A stretch of 64,000 nucleotides of DNA from Ancistrus triradiatus (GCA_025084515.1 JAJAGP010000779.1:62001-126000); one strand, 5' to 3'. Positions 24,752-37,109 are shown, counted from the stretch's first letter. Notes: a model not told the origin generated them from the letters alone. Numbers and translations are program-made.

Positions 24752-25004
24752 GGGGGCTGAGAGCCCTTGAGAGAGTGGTGTAGGCAAGGGTCCTCCACAA
24801 GCTTACACTCAGTGCTCAGCCTGTTTGCTGAGATAGATATATACTGTACCTGTGAACTATTATGGCATATCATGTTACAACCAGCAGAGATGAAATGAGA
24901 TGGATGTAAACATAAAACAAGAAACATAAAAGTCAAATAAAGTACATCAATACAATTTGAGAACACAAATAAATGTATTACTTATGAGAAGAGACCACCC
25001 CAGC

Positions 25005-25165
25005 CACTGGGGGAGCACTCATATTCCAAAGCACGGATTAATGGGGAGGGTTGCATCAGGAAGGGCATCCGATGTAAAACCTGTGCCAAATCTAATATGT
25101 AGATCAGAATGATCTGATGTGGCAAGCCCTAACGGGAACAGTCGAAAGAGGACCAATTTATGAGA
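25005..25165 (+). mobile_element. LINE 3'-end fragment (RTE/Rex-like)
   Basis: GGGTTGCATCAGGAAGGGCA and TCCGATGTAAAACCTGTGCC, then CTAACGGGAACAGTCGAAAG, are the hallmark 3' end of a widespread fish non-LTR element. No coding part is left. Confidence 0.6.
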
Positions 25166-25899
25166 AAGAACCACAGTGGCAAATGAGAGCATTTTGAAGT
25201 GTTGAAGTAAATTGGTCGTTGGTAAGAACCATCATTTTGGGGTGAGAAGAGAAAGACAGAGTGAGAGAGCTGTAAAAGAACTCATACAAGCTGGCTAGCA
25301 AGTTAGATTTGATAGATGACACTCATTAGAAGAGCAAGCCAGTGGTAGGTTAACACAGTAAGCCTGTGGAAAAGAGATATGATTAGAACATAAGACAGGT
25401 GAAATAGATTTGATAAGATGGAATAAATGGACCGGACATTGATACCTGTAACTGGACATTGACTGGACAGGGATCCAGGCTTAGAATGAATCCTCATCCT
25501 CTTCTGAGTGATACCAGACAGTGGGATTTTGATTTAATGATTATCGTACTACACTGTAATTCATACAGGGAAAGAGAGGAAAGATGATGTGTACAAATCT
25601 ACAAAGTGTACTGATTACAGCCTAAGATGAAATCAGGCATCCAAGTATAATAATGCAGCTTAACTCAGTGTTAAATTGCAGAGGAAGAACGAACCGTATA
25701 AAATATTTTATCAATTAAAATATAATAAACTAATAAACTATATGCGTTAGAGCATCAGACAGGTATGATACGCAATTAGACACATTGAGTAACTCAACAA
25801 GACAGTGGGTGTAGCCTAAATGGCTTATTTAAAGCACAGCTCGGCGTATTAGTAATCTCAGAGTGCAGATAGAGAGGGTGGGGAGTGCTGTCAGCTCCA

Positions 25900-26410
25900 A
25901 ACAGAACATATCACTAAAAGCCCACAAATTCTTTTGACTCAAACTTGGAGCTCGCGATCATGCTAGATCTTACAGTTTTACAGGCTCGTGAAGACCTAAT
26001 CCTCACCCCCCTACATGAAGTCAGCACTGCTAATGCAAACAATGCGAGATAGTTACGGCACGGCTCAGAAATGCGGCAGGAATTTGGAAGCGTGAACAGG
26101 CAGCGCCGACATTTCCGACTGACATCGGTATGCGCGCCAGGGCAGCGCGAGCTCCACACGGCTGATAAGAGGGACGAAGGCAAATGCAAAGCGAACCGGC
26201 TTCAGATCGTGCACAAAAAGTGGATTTTTGTCTCCCGATCTGCCGTGTGAACGATCAGACGCGTGTCCCTTCGCATTAAACCCTTCTTTGTGCTCTTTGT
26301 GTGGTTTTAGAGCATGCAGAAGTGCATGAAGAGAGAGAGAGAGCGGGACAATCGGAGCAGCTCTGAAGGGGATCAGCCCGGGATTCCTGAAATGCATTAA
26401 GGTAGGCCAG
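25900..26410 (+). promoter_or_regulatory. CpG-rich island, candidate promoter/5' exon
   Basis: About 30 CpG dinucleotides occur in 400 bp (densest 26040-26275) in a region that is otherwise CpG-poor and A+T-rich, with no transposon signature. A donor-like AAG|GTAGGC follows at 26399. A 28-codon frame starts at the ATG near 26314. No downstream coding exon of a known gene was found, so this may be the first exon of a gene or noncoding RNA, or an enhancer. Confidence 0.35.
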
Positions 26411-26610
26411 CCTGCAAAAGCCAGTTTAAGAAAGTCAAATAAATATATGCTATCTGTGCAGTCTATTGTTGAGTAGGCTACGTCGCTGAAACATGAATCA
26501 CCAGACTCCGTTGACTTAATCGGTTTTGTACTCTGCTGGCCAGCTTTACCCTTATGTTGAGTTCAGTTTAAGTTTACTTAAAGGGAAGTTCAACGGTGGC
26601 CCCAATGCAC

Positions 26611-26612
<2 letters not shown>

Positions 26613-26667
<55 letters not shown>
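26613..26667. repeat. (GT)n microsatellite
   Basis: About 27 uninterrupted GT units. Confidence 0.97.
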
Positions 26668-26668
<1 letters not shown>

Positions 26669-26669
26669 G

Positions 26670-27780
26670 TTTATATTGTTTATATATCTACTAAGGACCA
26701 AACGTCCACACAAGGATCTGACTTTTTTCCTTGTGGAGACATTTTGCTGGGAAAATGTTTTTTTTAAACATAAACTGCAACTTTCTTTTGAAAAACCAAA
26801 ATAACTAAAAGATCTCCATTAGGTTACTGGGGTTAAGGTTAGGAGAAGGTGTAGGCATAGCATTCATTAGCTACAGTAATCATTATGTCAGTGGAAAGTC
26901 CCCTTCAGGATAGTGAGACAAACATGTGAAATATATGAGACCAAGTATTTGTATTCTTGGTGGAGAATATATGACCAGATTTGCTGGTCTTCACAGCTTT
27001 AAATTGCAACTTTTATTCAAAAAGCCAAAAGAGCAGGTTAAGCTTAGGGGTGAATTTAGGTGTAGCATTGTGCTACAGTAATTATTATGTCAGTAGTACT
27101 CATAAACATACATTATTTACCAAGACACTCTCTCTCTGTTTCTGTCTTTCTGTCTCTCTCTCACTCTCTGTCAATTTCTCTGTGTCTATGTGTGTTTTAT
27201 CTCTTAACGGGGACCAAAAATACCTGCGATAATACTGTCAATATTGTCAATATGTCAATATAAGTCAATATTTGGGGACATCTGGTTCCTCTGATGCGAC
27301 CGCCCCCCCCAGGACCAGTACCAAAGTACCAGACCAGTACTAATAAACCAACTTGTATGGTTTTGTGATATGTATATGCCAATAATAAATTCCACAGTAT
27401 CTCATTTATTGGGGGGCATAAGATGTCCATGACGAGAAGTGCTTTTTCAAAATGATAATTAGTGAATAAACATAAATAATGATTTTTTTCTGGAGCGTGC
27501 CAGAAAGAGAGTGCATTACAAAGATAGTAATATCTGAAAATATAAAATATAGGAATGTGAGTACTTTTGACTGTGTATTTTTGTATTTTTTTCATAACAG
27601 CATTTCTATTTGAAAAACTCTATTTAAAAAAATAAAAGAGCAAATAGATTTGCTTTAGGTTACTAAGGTCAGGGTTAGGACTATGGTTAGGTGTTATTTA
27701 GGTAAAGTAGTTTATGTTTATTTGTTTATTCATTGTTGCAGCAGCATCAATAGCTATTCATAACAGGAGCAGGAGCAACT
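26670..27780. other. decayed fish repeat with GGTTAGG-like motifs; no gene
   Basis: TTGTGGAGACATTTTGCTGG and several AGGTTAGG/TTAGGTTAC blocks recur (26820-26900, 27040-27090, 27650-27710). This is a GT-associated interspersed repeat seen in many fishes. No reading frame of interest. Confidence 0.4.
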
Positions 27781-27789
27781 GATTCTAGT

Positions 27790-28010
27790 CAGACACATTC
27801 ACACTGGGTCAAAAAAGAGCAACCACTTAACCTAATGTGTGCCTTTGGAATGTGGGAGGGAACAAGAACACCCAAAGTAAACCCACATGGACACGGGGAA
27901 AACATTCAAACTCCACACAGGCAGAGCCCGAGGTCAGGATTGAACTGGGGATCTCTGAAACTGTGATACAACTGCACTAAATGCTTGTGCCACCATGCCA
28001 CACACATAGC
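27790..28010 (-). repeat. tRNA-like composite fish repeat
   Basis: On the minus strand: tRNA-like head near 27960-28005 (variant box B TTCAATCCTGACC), then GTGTGGAGTTTGAATGTTTT and CCGTGTCCATGTGGGTTTAC. Further, more diverged members lie at 33455-33590 (minus) and 39285-39445 (plus). Confidence 0.65.
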
Positions 28011-28057
28011 TTTAGAGTAATACATTGTAAGGACCCCACAAAAATAGTAAAACTAAT

Positions 28058-28059
<2 letters not shown>

Positions 28060-28099
<40 letters not shown>

Positions 28100-28100
28100 T

Positions 28101-28149
<49 letters not shown>
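28060..28149. repeat. (GT)n microsatellite with interruptions
   Basis: About 44 GT units interrupted twice. Confidence 0.97.
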
Positions 28150-28150
<1 letters not shown>

Positions 28151-28324
28151 TATCAGCCTTTGCAGTGGGTGGATAGAAAGGCATATGACGGCCAAGCTAG
28201 TTTAAATCTTACACGGTGTATTAGTGGTGTTTTATCCTATACTGCAGCAACATAAGATGCAATAATTTCAGATCCTCCACAGGGCTGTAGGATCTCTGTG
28301 GTCTACATAGAAGGCTGGATTTGT

Positions 28325-28800
28325 TAGGGAAGGAGAGAATGAGTGAAAGTGAAATAGGGACTTGGCGATGGATGGAGGGAGAGAAGGCAGGAAGTAAAAG
28401 AGGGAGTGGGTGAAGGAGGGAAGGTGTGAAGAAGGGAATGAGTAAAAAAGCGAATCAGTGAAGGACGAAGCAAGTGATGGTGGGAATAAGTAAATAGCAA
28501 GGGTGTAAAGGAGTGAGAAAGTGAAGTGAAAAAGAAGGCGAGTGAAGAAGGGATCAAGTGAAGGAGGTAGTGAGGGAACAAGTAAACGTGGGAGCCAGTG
28601 AAGGAGGGAATGAACGAAGGAGGGAACAAGTTCAGGAGGGAGCGAGTAAAGGACTGAAGGAGCTGAAGAGGGAAGGGAATGAGTGAAGGAGTAAGATAGT
28701 GAAGTGAGTAAAGGAGGGAACAAGTAAAGAACAGAGGGAAGGTGTGATAAAGGGAGAGAGTGAAAGTGGGAACGAGTGAAGGAGGGAAAATTGAAGGGAG
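28325..28800. repeat. purine-rich degenerate minisatellite
   Basis: Almost all purine on the plus strand with a loose unit GAAGGAGGGAA(C/T)(A/G)AGT repeated roughly every 16-22 bp. The two long minus-strand open frames in it are Ser/Leu/Pro-rich by-products of the repeat, not genes. Confidence 0.85.
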
Positions 28801-29124
28801 CAAGGCAGGGGGACTGTTGTTATTTATAATGCAACTTGGTTGAGCTTCTGGCCAGGTTGAACATCATACTGGTGTGATTATTTGTGACTGTGAGGGATAG
28901 CAGGCTGCGCCCTGTGAATTCTTGGGATCGACCCTGGCAACTAAGAATATCCCCAATATATACAACCAGTGTCTAAATTCTAAGGAGAGAAAGCCATAAT
29001 CAGTTTCAGAAAGTCAGAAGTCAGCAACCAGAAACACAAGCAAACAGGAGCCAAAGTAAAACAAGCAAGTTCCCAATGCGAGGATGAAAATGAGCATCAA
29101 AGTAAGCAAGCATCCAAAACGAGC

Positions 29125-30480
29125 ATGAAGCTAAGCACAGTTGCTGCAGATTTGTCGGCTGCACATCCATGATGCGATTCCCCCATTCCACCACATCCCA
29201 AAGGTGCTCTATTGGATTGTGATGTGGTGATACAGTGAACTCAATGTTCAACAAACCGGTTTGAGATGATTTGTGCTTTGTTACGAGGTACATTATCCTG
29301 CTGGAAGTAGCCATGAGAAGATGGTACTCTATGGTTACAAAGGGATGCACATGGATAGCAACAATACTCAGGAAGGCTGTGGCGTTTAAACAATGCTCAG
29401 TTGGTATTAAAGGGCATAAAGTGTGTCAAGAAAATATCCCCCACACCATTACGAAACCACCAGCCTAAACCATTGATACAAGGCAGGTTGTATTCATGCT
29501 TTCATGTTGTTTATGTCAGATTAAGACCCTACCATTGGATGGTCTTAGCAGAAATCGAGACTCATCAGTCCAGGCAACGTTTTTCCAATCTTGTATTGTC
29601 CAGTTTTGGTGAGCCTATGCAAATTCTTCAGTTGCCTGTTCTTAGCTTAGAGGAGTGGCACACAATGCGTCTTCTGCTGCTGTAGCCCATCTGCTTCAAC
29701 ACACTGCATGTTCAGAAATGCTCGTTTGCATACCTCGGTAATGAGTGTTTGTGTGTTACTGTTGCCTTCCTATTTGCTTGAAGCAGTCTGGCCATTCTCC
29801 TCTGACATCTGCCATCAACAAGGTATTTTCATTCTCTGTAAACCCTAGAGATGTCTGTGTGTGAAAATCCCAGTAGATCAGTGGTTTCTGAAATACTCAG
29901 ACCAGCCCGTCTAACACCAACAACCATGCCAGGTTGAAAGTCTCTTAAGTCACATTTATATTTTTAACTTTGTATATTTTTAACTTTGACTCCATGACTT
30001 TAGTTTCGCTCTTAGATTTATCATCATACCCGGGCCACTTAATGTCGATGTGCAAACTTCACATTTTATTCGAACTATGACTCCATGACTTTAGTTTCGC
30101 TCTTAGATTTATCATCTACGCCGCCCAAGGAGGTTGGGTCCCTTTTTGAGTCTTGGTCCTCCCAAGGTTTCTTCCTAGAACTAGGGAGTTTTTCCTTGCC
30201 ACTGTTGCCCTAGGCTTGCTCAATTTGGGATTGGACATAGTTATTAGGAGATAATCTAAACTTGTAAAGTTGCTTTGAGACAATGCCCCATTGTAAAAAG
30301 CGCTATATAAATAAATCTGACTTGACTTGACTTGACTCACATTTCTTCGTCATTGTGATGCTCGGTTTGAAATTCTTGACCATGTCTACATACCTAAATG
30401 CACTGAGTTGCTGTCATGTGATTGGCTGATTAGATATTAGCGTTGGAACAGCTTAAGAGTTGAACAGGTGTATTGAATAA
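29125..30480 (-). mobile_element. Tc1-like transposon (family A), split by LINE copy 5
   Basis: Minus-strand DDE region remnants: HHNPIEHLWDVVEWGNRIMD and VQPTNLQQL (29100-29240), the Asp region near 29280, and the helix-turn-helix region near 29870-29940. After the LINE insertion (29958-30336) the 5' untranslated end continues to AACAGGTG. The frame is broken. Confidence 0.82.
29958..30336 (+). mobile_element. 5'-truncated LINE copy 5 with 8-bp target duplication
   Basis: It carries two 3' UTR tandem units and the (CTTGA)n tail. TCACATTT lies on both sides (29950-29957 and 30337-30344), and Tc1 sequence is continuous once it is removed. Confidence 0.9.
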
Positions 30481-30490
30481 GTGGAAGAGA

Positions 30491-30528
<38 letters not shown>

Positions 30529-30532
30529 TAAT
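30491..30532. repeat. (TA)n microsatellite
   Basis: About 20 TA units followed by AATATATATAATAT. Confidence 0.95.
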
Positions 30533-30539
30533 ATTTACT

Positions 30540-30875
30540 TTAGATACAGCAATATATCACGATATGTATTTTCGTGATATAATACATCGATTTTCGGCTC
30601 AAAAAATACATTTTTTGAAGGAAGAAAAAACACATTTTAAATTAGTTGTAAACCTCAATCTCTGCTCCTGTAGGTGCCACAGTACAGTGTTTTGACTCAA
30701 TTTGTCCACTGAATTATCGGTGTGATGTATTAAGATGACTCAGATTGAACACTGTAACTTGTATTTAAGCTGTTTTTACATTTTCATTGAATTATGTGGA
30801 CTATCGTGACATACTGTGATATAATCGTATCGTGACCCATGTATCGTGAAGTTCTTTACAATACCCACCCCTAGT
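30540..30875. mobile_element. non-autonomous hAT-like MITE
   Basis: Both ends carry ATCGTGATAT-type motifs and the right end is TACCCACCCCTA, the complement of the typical GGGGTGGG(C/T)GATA hAT terminus in fish. No coding region. Confidence 0.55.
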
Positions 30876-30879
30876 ACCT

Positions 30880-32340
30880 AAAAGTGCTCAAGGTCATGTC
30901 TAATATTTTTACAAAACCTGCATTTATCATGTTTCATACATCAAAATATCAAAAAACTTCAAAATATGAGACGTTCTTGCATTTTAATGGCAGATTTGTT
31001 ATTCTGAACAAACCACTTGAAATGTTTTTCATTCACTAGTTAAAGTTGCAGGTATCTGAGCTTTAATAGTTCTTCAGTGAATGAAAACCTTTTGATGCGT
31101 CTGGTGTTACTGGGGGAGGAGAAACTATTCCCTTTCTTACTGACAACTATACTCATAGCAACCTTTGTTTAAAAATGAATGTAATTCAAATGTTACCCAT
31201 TTTGTTAAATTTTTTATGATAATAAGGGTGTGCTGTGAAGAGTTTGTAAACGCTTTTGAGATGCTATTTTATTATATGTATATGGATTTCAGGGATGTAC
31301 AGAGTTGTACAAAATACATAAATAGCCAAAAAGTTTTTAAATCTATGTGGCCAATAAATCAATGCTTGTTTATAAGTCTTATATAACATATCATAGAACA
31401 TGAGCACACGGAACATGAGCACACATACTGAATGTAATATATGTAATATTTTCCTTAATTGAATAAGGAAATTAGACTCCTGTATAGGACACTTGACACA
31501 AAGCTGCGTTAGCTGACATAGTGTGAATATGCCCTCAAACTCGTGGAGTGGTGGGCTAGAGTATTAGACCACTGCTGCACAGCTGCATTTGATTGACTGA
31601 TTTCTGTATGTAGTGGTTTTCTACTGATGTGATTGTGAAGTTGGGTGGAAGAACATATAAAAGTACAAAGTGTTTCTAATAAATACACTTTATCTCATCT
31701 GTTGTGCTTTGAAAGTTCAGTGGGAAAAAGCTATGGGCTTAACCTTTTACCCTGAAACATAAAACCCACATTTGTGTTTTAGCTCACTGTATAAACAATG
31801 TAACGAGACAAGTAATTTATCTCTTAAGTCATCTCACTGCCTCACAAAGACAGCAAACTCCCTGTGAGCTGATCATGCTTTTATCATGAATCCTGATGGA
31901 GGAGTCTACGTTTGGCAGATGCCAAGAAATCACCTTCTGCCAAGATGAGCAGTGCCAACTTTAATGTTTGGTAGAGAAGGTTGAATGGTCTGTGGTCTTC
32001 ATGATTTGATCAAATGTAAATACTACATTGACACAGCAGTGACACTGTAGAGACTTTGTGGTTCAGACATCTTTAGAGCATTCAAATTCCTGTTTCAGTC
32101 CACATCTTTGTATATAAAGTAAGGGTTTGAAGAACTTGACTAAAGCGCACACAGCCCAGAACTCAACCTCATAAAACACTTTTGGGAATTAGAATGCAGA
32201 CTGTGAGTCAGGTTGTATTGCCAAAAAATTAGTGCCCAGCCTTACAAATTCCTGACTTCGCAGTCATGCTCTAATATCTAGTGGAACATCATTTGAGAAA
32301 TAGGGGAAATCTGGCCGTGTTAATTTGTTTATTTATTTTG
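30880..32340. other. no recognisable feature
   Basis: A+T-rich sequence. The short frame at 31165-31386 has no family signature. Confidence 0.45.
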
Positions 32341-32345
32341 ATTAA

Positions 32346-33441
32346 CCTGCAGTGGTGATTGAAAGTTTGTGAACCCTTTAGAATTTTCTGAATTTCTGCA
32401 TATATATAAAACAGCTAAAACATTATCAGATTTTCACACAAGTCCTCATTAGAACCAAAGTATACTAAAGAGACAAAATATTATAATTGGTCATTTGTTT
32501 ATTGAAAAAAAAAGATCCAATATTCCATAGCCATGAGTAGTAAAAGTAAAACTTTGCTTTCATCCACCCCCAACCCCCCAGTTTTAGCCCATTCCTCTGC
32601 TTAAACTTTAGGAAGTTGGTGGGTTTCCTCACAGAAACCCATAGAATTTCTGTTGGATTAAGGTGAGGACTTTGAATTGACCATCCCGAAACATTAACTT
32701 AAATTAATTCTACTTTAATCATTTTTGTGTAAAACGACTTGTGTTCTTAGGGTCGTTGTCTTGCTGCCTCACCCAAATTCTCTTAACATTCCATTCACAC
32801 ACAGATAGCTTGACATTTTCCATTCAGTATTTGCTGGTATAAATTCATAATTCAGTATTCCAGCAAAAACAGCAAATTATCCTGTCCCAAATCATGAAAC
32901 TACCACCGCTATGTTTTACAGGTGGAATAAGGTTCTTATGAAATGGAATGTAGTCCATTTCTTTCTCTAGACATATCAGTTCTCAGTTAAGCCTACTTTT
33001 CAGACCCTATATGTTCCAAAAGCCTATTGTCCACGTGCCATGTGATGGGCAGCAGGGTTTTGGAGAGCAGTGGTTTTCCCCTCGCAACCCTGCCATGCAC
33101 ACCATTGTTGTTCAGTGTTCTCATGATGGTGGACTCATGAACATTAACATTATTGATGGTGACAAACCTTTAGTTGCTTATACGTTACCCTGGGTTCCTT
33201 TGTGACCTCACATACTGTTAATCATCTTGCTCTTTGATCGTTGTCACTCCTGCTGAGGGTAAAAATGGTCTCTATAAATAAATGTATAATATTTGTTTTT
33301 TTTGTCTCATATGTTTAATTGGGGTTTTATATACTTTTAGGACTTGTGTATAGTTTTAGGTGTGAGAATTTGATGATGTTTTAGATCATACATAATATAC
33401 AGTGAAATAGAGACAATTCACAAACTTTCAGTCACCACTGT
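32346..33441 (-). mobile_element. full-span but decayed Tc1-like transposon (family F, close to B)
   Basis: Both inverted termini are visible: CAGTGGTGATTGAAAGTTTG at the left and CTTTCAGTCACCACTGTA at the right. In between lie remnants of the minus-strand transposase (a Tc1-B-like N-terminal half near 33010-33250 and a DNDPKH-like Asp region near 32750), all with stops. Confidence 0.75.
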
Positions 33442-33454
33442 AAAACATGTCTGT

Positions 33455-33590
33455 GGGAGGAAATTAAATAAACACACATGTACACAGGGAGGACAGGAAA
33501 ACTGAACACAGGCAGAGTCTGACATCAGAATTGAACCAAGAAGCTCTGGAATTCTGCAGCAATTGTGCTAACCACTGCACCACGATGTTA
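33455..33590 (-). repeat. tRNA-like composite repeat, diverged copy
   Basis: Minus strand: CATCGTGGTGCAGTGGTTAG, the tRNA-like head of the same repeat as at 27790-28010. Confidence 0.6.
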
Positions 33591-33659
33591 TTGCAGGGCA
33601 GTGCAGAAAGAACTGATTAATGAACATTGTATGGATATTTTTTTATCAATTTCCATTTT

Positions 33660-33870
33660 AGCCATATCCAATTGCGTAGTCACATGAACACATTCACATG
33701 CTCAACCCCAAGTGTTAGCACTACAGTAGCAGGATGATGAAACCCCATCCAGCCTTCTTTATCTCAGACGGTCAGTTTTTTCAGTAGAGTGCTTAGAAGC
33801 TAGTAGCACAGCAGAGATTTGAACTCTTAAGCTATCACTAACCTACATCACCTGAGCACCCACTATCTCT
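33660..33870 (-). repeat. possible tRNA-derived SINE remnant
   Basis: A box-B-like AGTTCAAATCTC on the minus strand (near 33815) and GGTGCTCAGGTGATGTAGGT upstream suggest a tRNA-headed element. Too diverged to be sure. Confidence 0.35.
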
Positions 33871-35383
33871 CTGCTCTTACTTCCATCAGACACCTTTGAA
33901 AAGAACTGGAATGTCCTGATCGCTGTCATGTTTCATAATCTAGTGTAAATCCTACAAGGAAGGACTGCAGCAAAGGGGGAATACAAACTCCATAGTATTA
34001 CCCTTATTTTGTTTCAACTTTTGGAAATATGCATGTTATTATTCATGATATTACATTACATCATAATATTTTCTCAACATTTTATTTACATGTTACAATG
34101 GTATTTCTACAATAACAATCCCTATCCTCTCACCTTCAAGCCAATCAACAACAAAAATGTGTTCACTTTGACAGCTCTAATAAGCAGTATATATTATGTA
34201 TCACCATGTAACTTTGAAAGGCTGGTCAATACTCTGAGCCTGTGTTCTAGAAGATCCTGCAAACATTATCCAATGTCCAAGTTTTTTTTTTTTTTTGCAG
34301 AATACAGTATCACTGTGTTCTCAGAGTAATTTGGCTGTAATTACAGCCAAACCTGGTTTATTATTAAGAGGATCAGAATGTTTCTCTCTGATAAGACACT
34401 TACGTGAATGCATAACCTTGCAAACCTTTATGTTCTGTTGAAGTACATTCATCATCCATTTCATTTGTAGTACGAAGTTTTTTCAGTTCTTAATAATGAG
34501 TTTATTGTTCTTTTCAGTGATTCAGTTTGAAGACATGCCTTTTTTCCCTTCAATGAATGACCTGTCATTGACCCACCCATTAAAAAAAAAATGTGACAGG
34601 AAGGGACAGCCCTCAAGATGTCATAGGTCAAAATGAAGAAGGCCCACCCTCCAGTGTTCCCGCCTCTCTATTAATGTGTCCGCCTGGCAGCATGTGACTC
34701 AATTACAGCATGGAAGGTAAAAGCGAACTGTGTAAAAGTTCAATTATAGCATCAAGGGCAAAATAAAAAAGCAGGAATGGAAGGAACAAAAAGGAGATCA
34801 TGAAGGACAGTAAGACTCATGACTGATTTCTGGGGTGGGCTGCTGTGTAAGTAAAATATCAGTGACTTCTACTTGCTTTGTAACTTCTGAATAAGCTTTT
34901 TGGTAGTCTTAGTCTTTAATGAAAAAATTTTTTTTTTTAAGTTATTCATTTGATACATTTAGATACATATTTGTTTGAGAGTGAGACAAGGGGAGATGCA
35001 GGGAATGTAGGAGTCTTGGGGTTGAAGGTGACTGTGTGTGTGTGTTAGAGGCCCACTCACCTGCCTGTGTGTCGGCTCTTTTAAAGTGATTACTCATTAA
35101 ACACAAGATGGACGTCAGCATGAACCGAGCATAACACAGCTTCTCATTTTTCTCATACGAGCCGGTTAAATGCTGATTTTTCTTGCACAGTTATGTCAAG
35201 ATTTGTGTGGATCTCAAATCTTTGAAAGACTGAGAAAAAGAGAAAACTGGGATAGAGTAAGTGCAGAATTTTGCTCGGGGAGGAATGGGTGGGGAGAGAG
35301 GACTTGTTAACATGTATTTTATGGCACCTTAGAATCGTTTGCCAGGTTGTAATATCCAGTTAAGGAAAGGGTTTGGGTTCAGG

Positions 35384-35385
<2 letters not shown>

Positions 35386-35420
<35 letters not shown>
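35386..35420. repeat. (GT)n microsatellite
   Basis: About 17 GT units, immediately 5' of a TATA-like element. Confidence 0.95.
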
Positions 35421-35424
<4 letters not shown>

Positions 35425-35430
35425 GGGGGT

Positions 35431-35437
35431 GTATAAA
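35431..35437 (+). promoter_or_regulatory. TATA-like element
   Basis: TATAAAAA lies 3' of the GT repeat in a region without transposon signatures. It could drive the candidate spliced transcript at 35.6-36.5 kb. Unproven. Confidence 0.25.
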
Positions 35438-35896
35438 AAGACGCGAAGGAACATTTCTAGTAGAGGGGAAAGGTGCAATGGAGAGAGAGGACTGAATCAA
35501 CTTCTGCAGCTCCTCTTCACAATTACCTTTTCATTTGCCCATTTTCTGCGTGAAAGAATTTAGGAATTGGTTTCTTCATCAGATGACATTTGATCTGTGC
35601 AAGGAAACATAATACATTCACTTTATTGTATATAATAAATATGTCCAGGTAACTGTAGTGTTAGCTATACTGTGGCATTACTGCCTATATAAAGTTAAAG
35701 TAATAATGCCTATATAATGAAATACTGGACAATATACACTCTGTCCAAATCTAATATCAATCTGTGTACTCCCATTTTAACAAAACTAGATTATACACTT
35801 CCCATATATGATAGGAGAGGATCATTTTTGTCGGCTTGTGTGCTGTCCAGTATTACTAAGAATGTGGTTATTTGATTTCTAAATTTTCTGTTTCAG

Positions 35897-35940
35897 TGGA
35901 CATGACACCGTCGCACATTGTCCTTGTTCAACGTGAAATG
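35897..35940 (+). other. candidate small exon with ATG (hypothetical transcript)
   Basis: Bounded by a good acceptor (TTTTCTGTTTCAG) and donor (ATG|GTGAGT). The ATG at 35902 opens MTPSHIVLVQREM and stays in frame into the next candidate exon. No homology recognised; conservation is unknown. Confidence 0.2.
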
Positions 35941-36435
35941 GTGAGTTTGCCAGCTCATATCACCAGCAGCTGTGAGTGAGAGAGAGTGAGAGAACAAGAG
36001 AAGAAGAGAGGGAGAATTGAGGCAAGCCATGTGGGTGAAGGGTAATATGGTTTTATGAATGGACTGTTTCAGTGCGCCCTCTGATTGGTCAGTCATGTGG
36101 GTCAACCTGTCTGTAGTGAAATATGACACTTTGCTGTTGGTGTCACTCATAATTTGCTTCCCATAATATTGTTTCTTTAAACTATTGTTATTAGGCAGAA
36201 ATAGCAAACCAAAGGGGGCAAACAAATAACTAGATATGTCACTCACACTAATATTAGTGTCATTATTAGCAACAGATTGCACATACTGACAAAGGCAGGG
36301 CTAAAATTAGTTTAGTGTCATAATCTCAGAGAAGTGTGTTTAGTGGGGTGGGAAGGTCGTTAAGTCCAAACCATACTCTCATTCACCTCTGAAGCACATC
36401 CGGTTTGTTTTTGTTTTTTTACTCTCCCCATTCAG

Positions 36436-36534
36436 TGTGTGCTCTCAAATTTCCATAGCGTTCAGAGGCATGCCATTGGAAGTGGGCCAATCTGTAGAGC
36501 CTGTGACTCGAGAAAGGGACAGAGGGGAAGAAGT
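36436..36534 (+). other. candidate 99-bp exon (hypothetical transcript)
   Basis: Acceptor with a long pyrimidine tract (TTTTTTTACTCTCCCCATTC-AG) and donor AGT|GTGAGT. The phase-0 frame is open through 33 codons, including CVLSNFHSVQRHAIGSGPIC followed by RACDSRKGQRGRS. I do not recognise a family, and chance is possible. Confidence 0.2.
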
Positions 36535-37109
36535 GTGAGTATGAGCAATATGAGTGGTTGAGGCAGATACGGACTGTAACAGGATATAATTCCTACAAGA
36601 AAGACATACTTAGAGATGACCTTGAGTTTTTGGATTTCTCTATCTGATTATGGTGTGTATCAACTATGGTAAGTTGATTCAGTCCAAACATTTTCCCAAT
36701 ATGTTATTTTTCTAGCTGTAGTACAAAAATCCTGAAGACTATGATTACTGTATTAAAGCTGTTTGTCCTAAGTACACGTGTGATTCCATGATCATGTACT
36801 CCAGTCTGGGCCTTTTGTGCTGATTCATGGAAAAACTTGTTGTGTCATGTGTCGTCACACAGCCTATGACATCACGGAAACAAGCAGTGCAGTAAGCAGC
36901 AGTGGAAAAGAGAACACAGCAATCTTCACAGTTAGGTAGATGACACAGTGAGGGGAGAGGGAGAGTGAGATGGAGAGTGCAAGATGAAGAGACAACAAGC
37001 ATATCTTAATTACATATCTTAATTTGCTGAATCATTTATAATAATCTGGTCTGGGACAGAGAGCAAGCATTTGTGAACAGGACTAAATTATGTAAATATT
37101 ACATATACA

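Larger units (their letters stand above)
33880..37100. other. repeat-poor intergenic stretch
   Basis: Apart from the GT repeat and the candidate exons listed separately I see no gene. The block at 34530-34830 (around GACCTGTCATTGACCCACCC and a Cys-free purine stretch) has no repeat signature and could be a conserved noncoding element. Confidence 0.4.

Noticed and set aside
26065..26397. 110-codon minus-strand frame in the CpG-rich island
   Set aside because: Long frames arise easily in stop-poor G+C-rich DNA; no family resemblance and no splice partners on that strand.
26670..27710. Interstitial telomeric repeats (GGTTAGG-like)
   Set aside because: Only scattered, imperfect motifs within a fish repeat; no TTAGGG array.
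28268..28803. Two overlapping minus-strand frames of 151 and 159 codons
   Set aside because: Low-complexity Ser/Leu/Pro translation of a purine-rich minisatellite.
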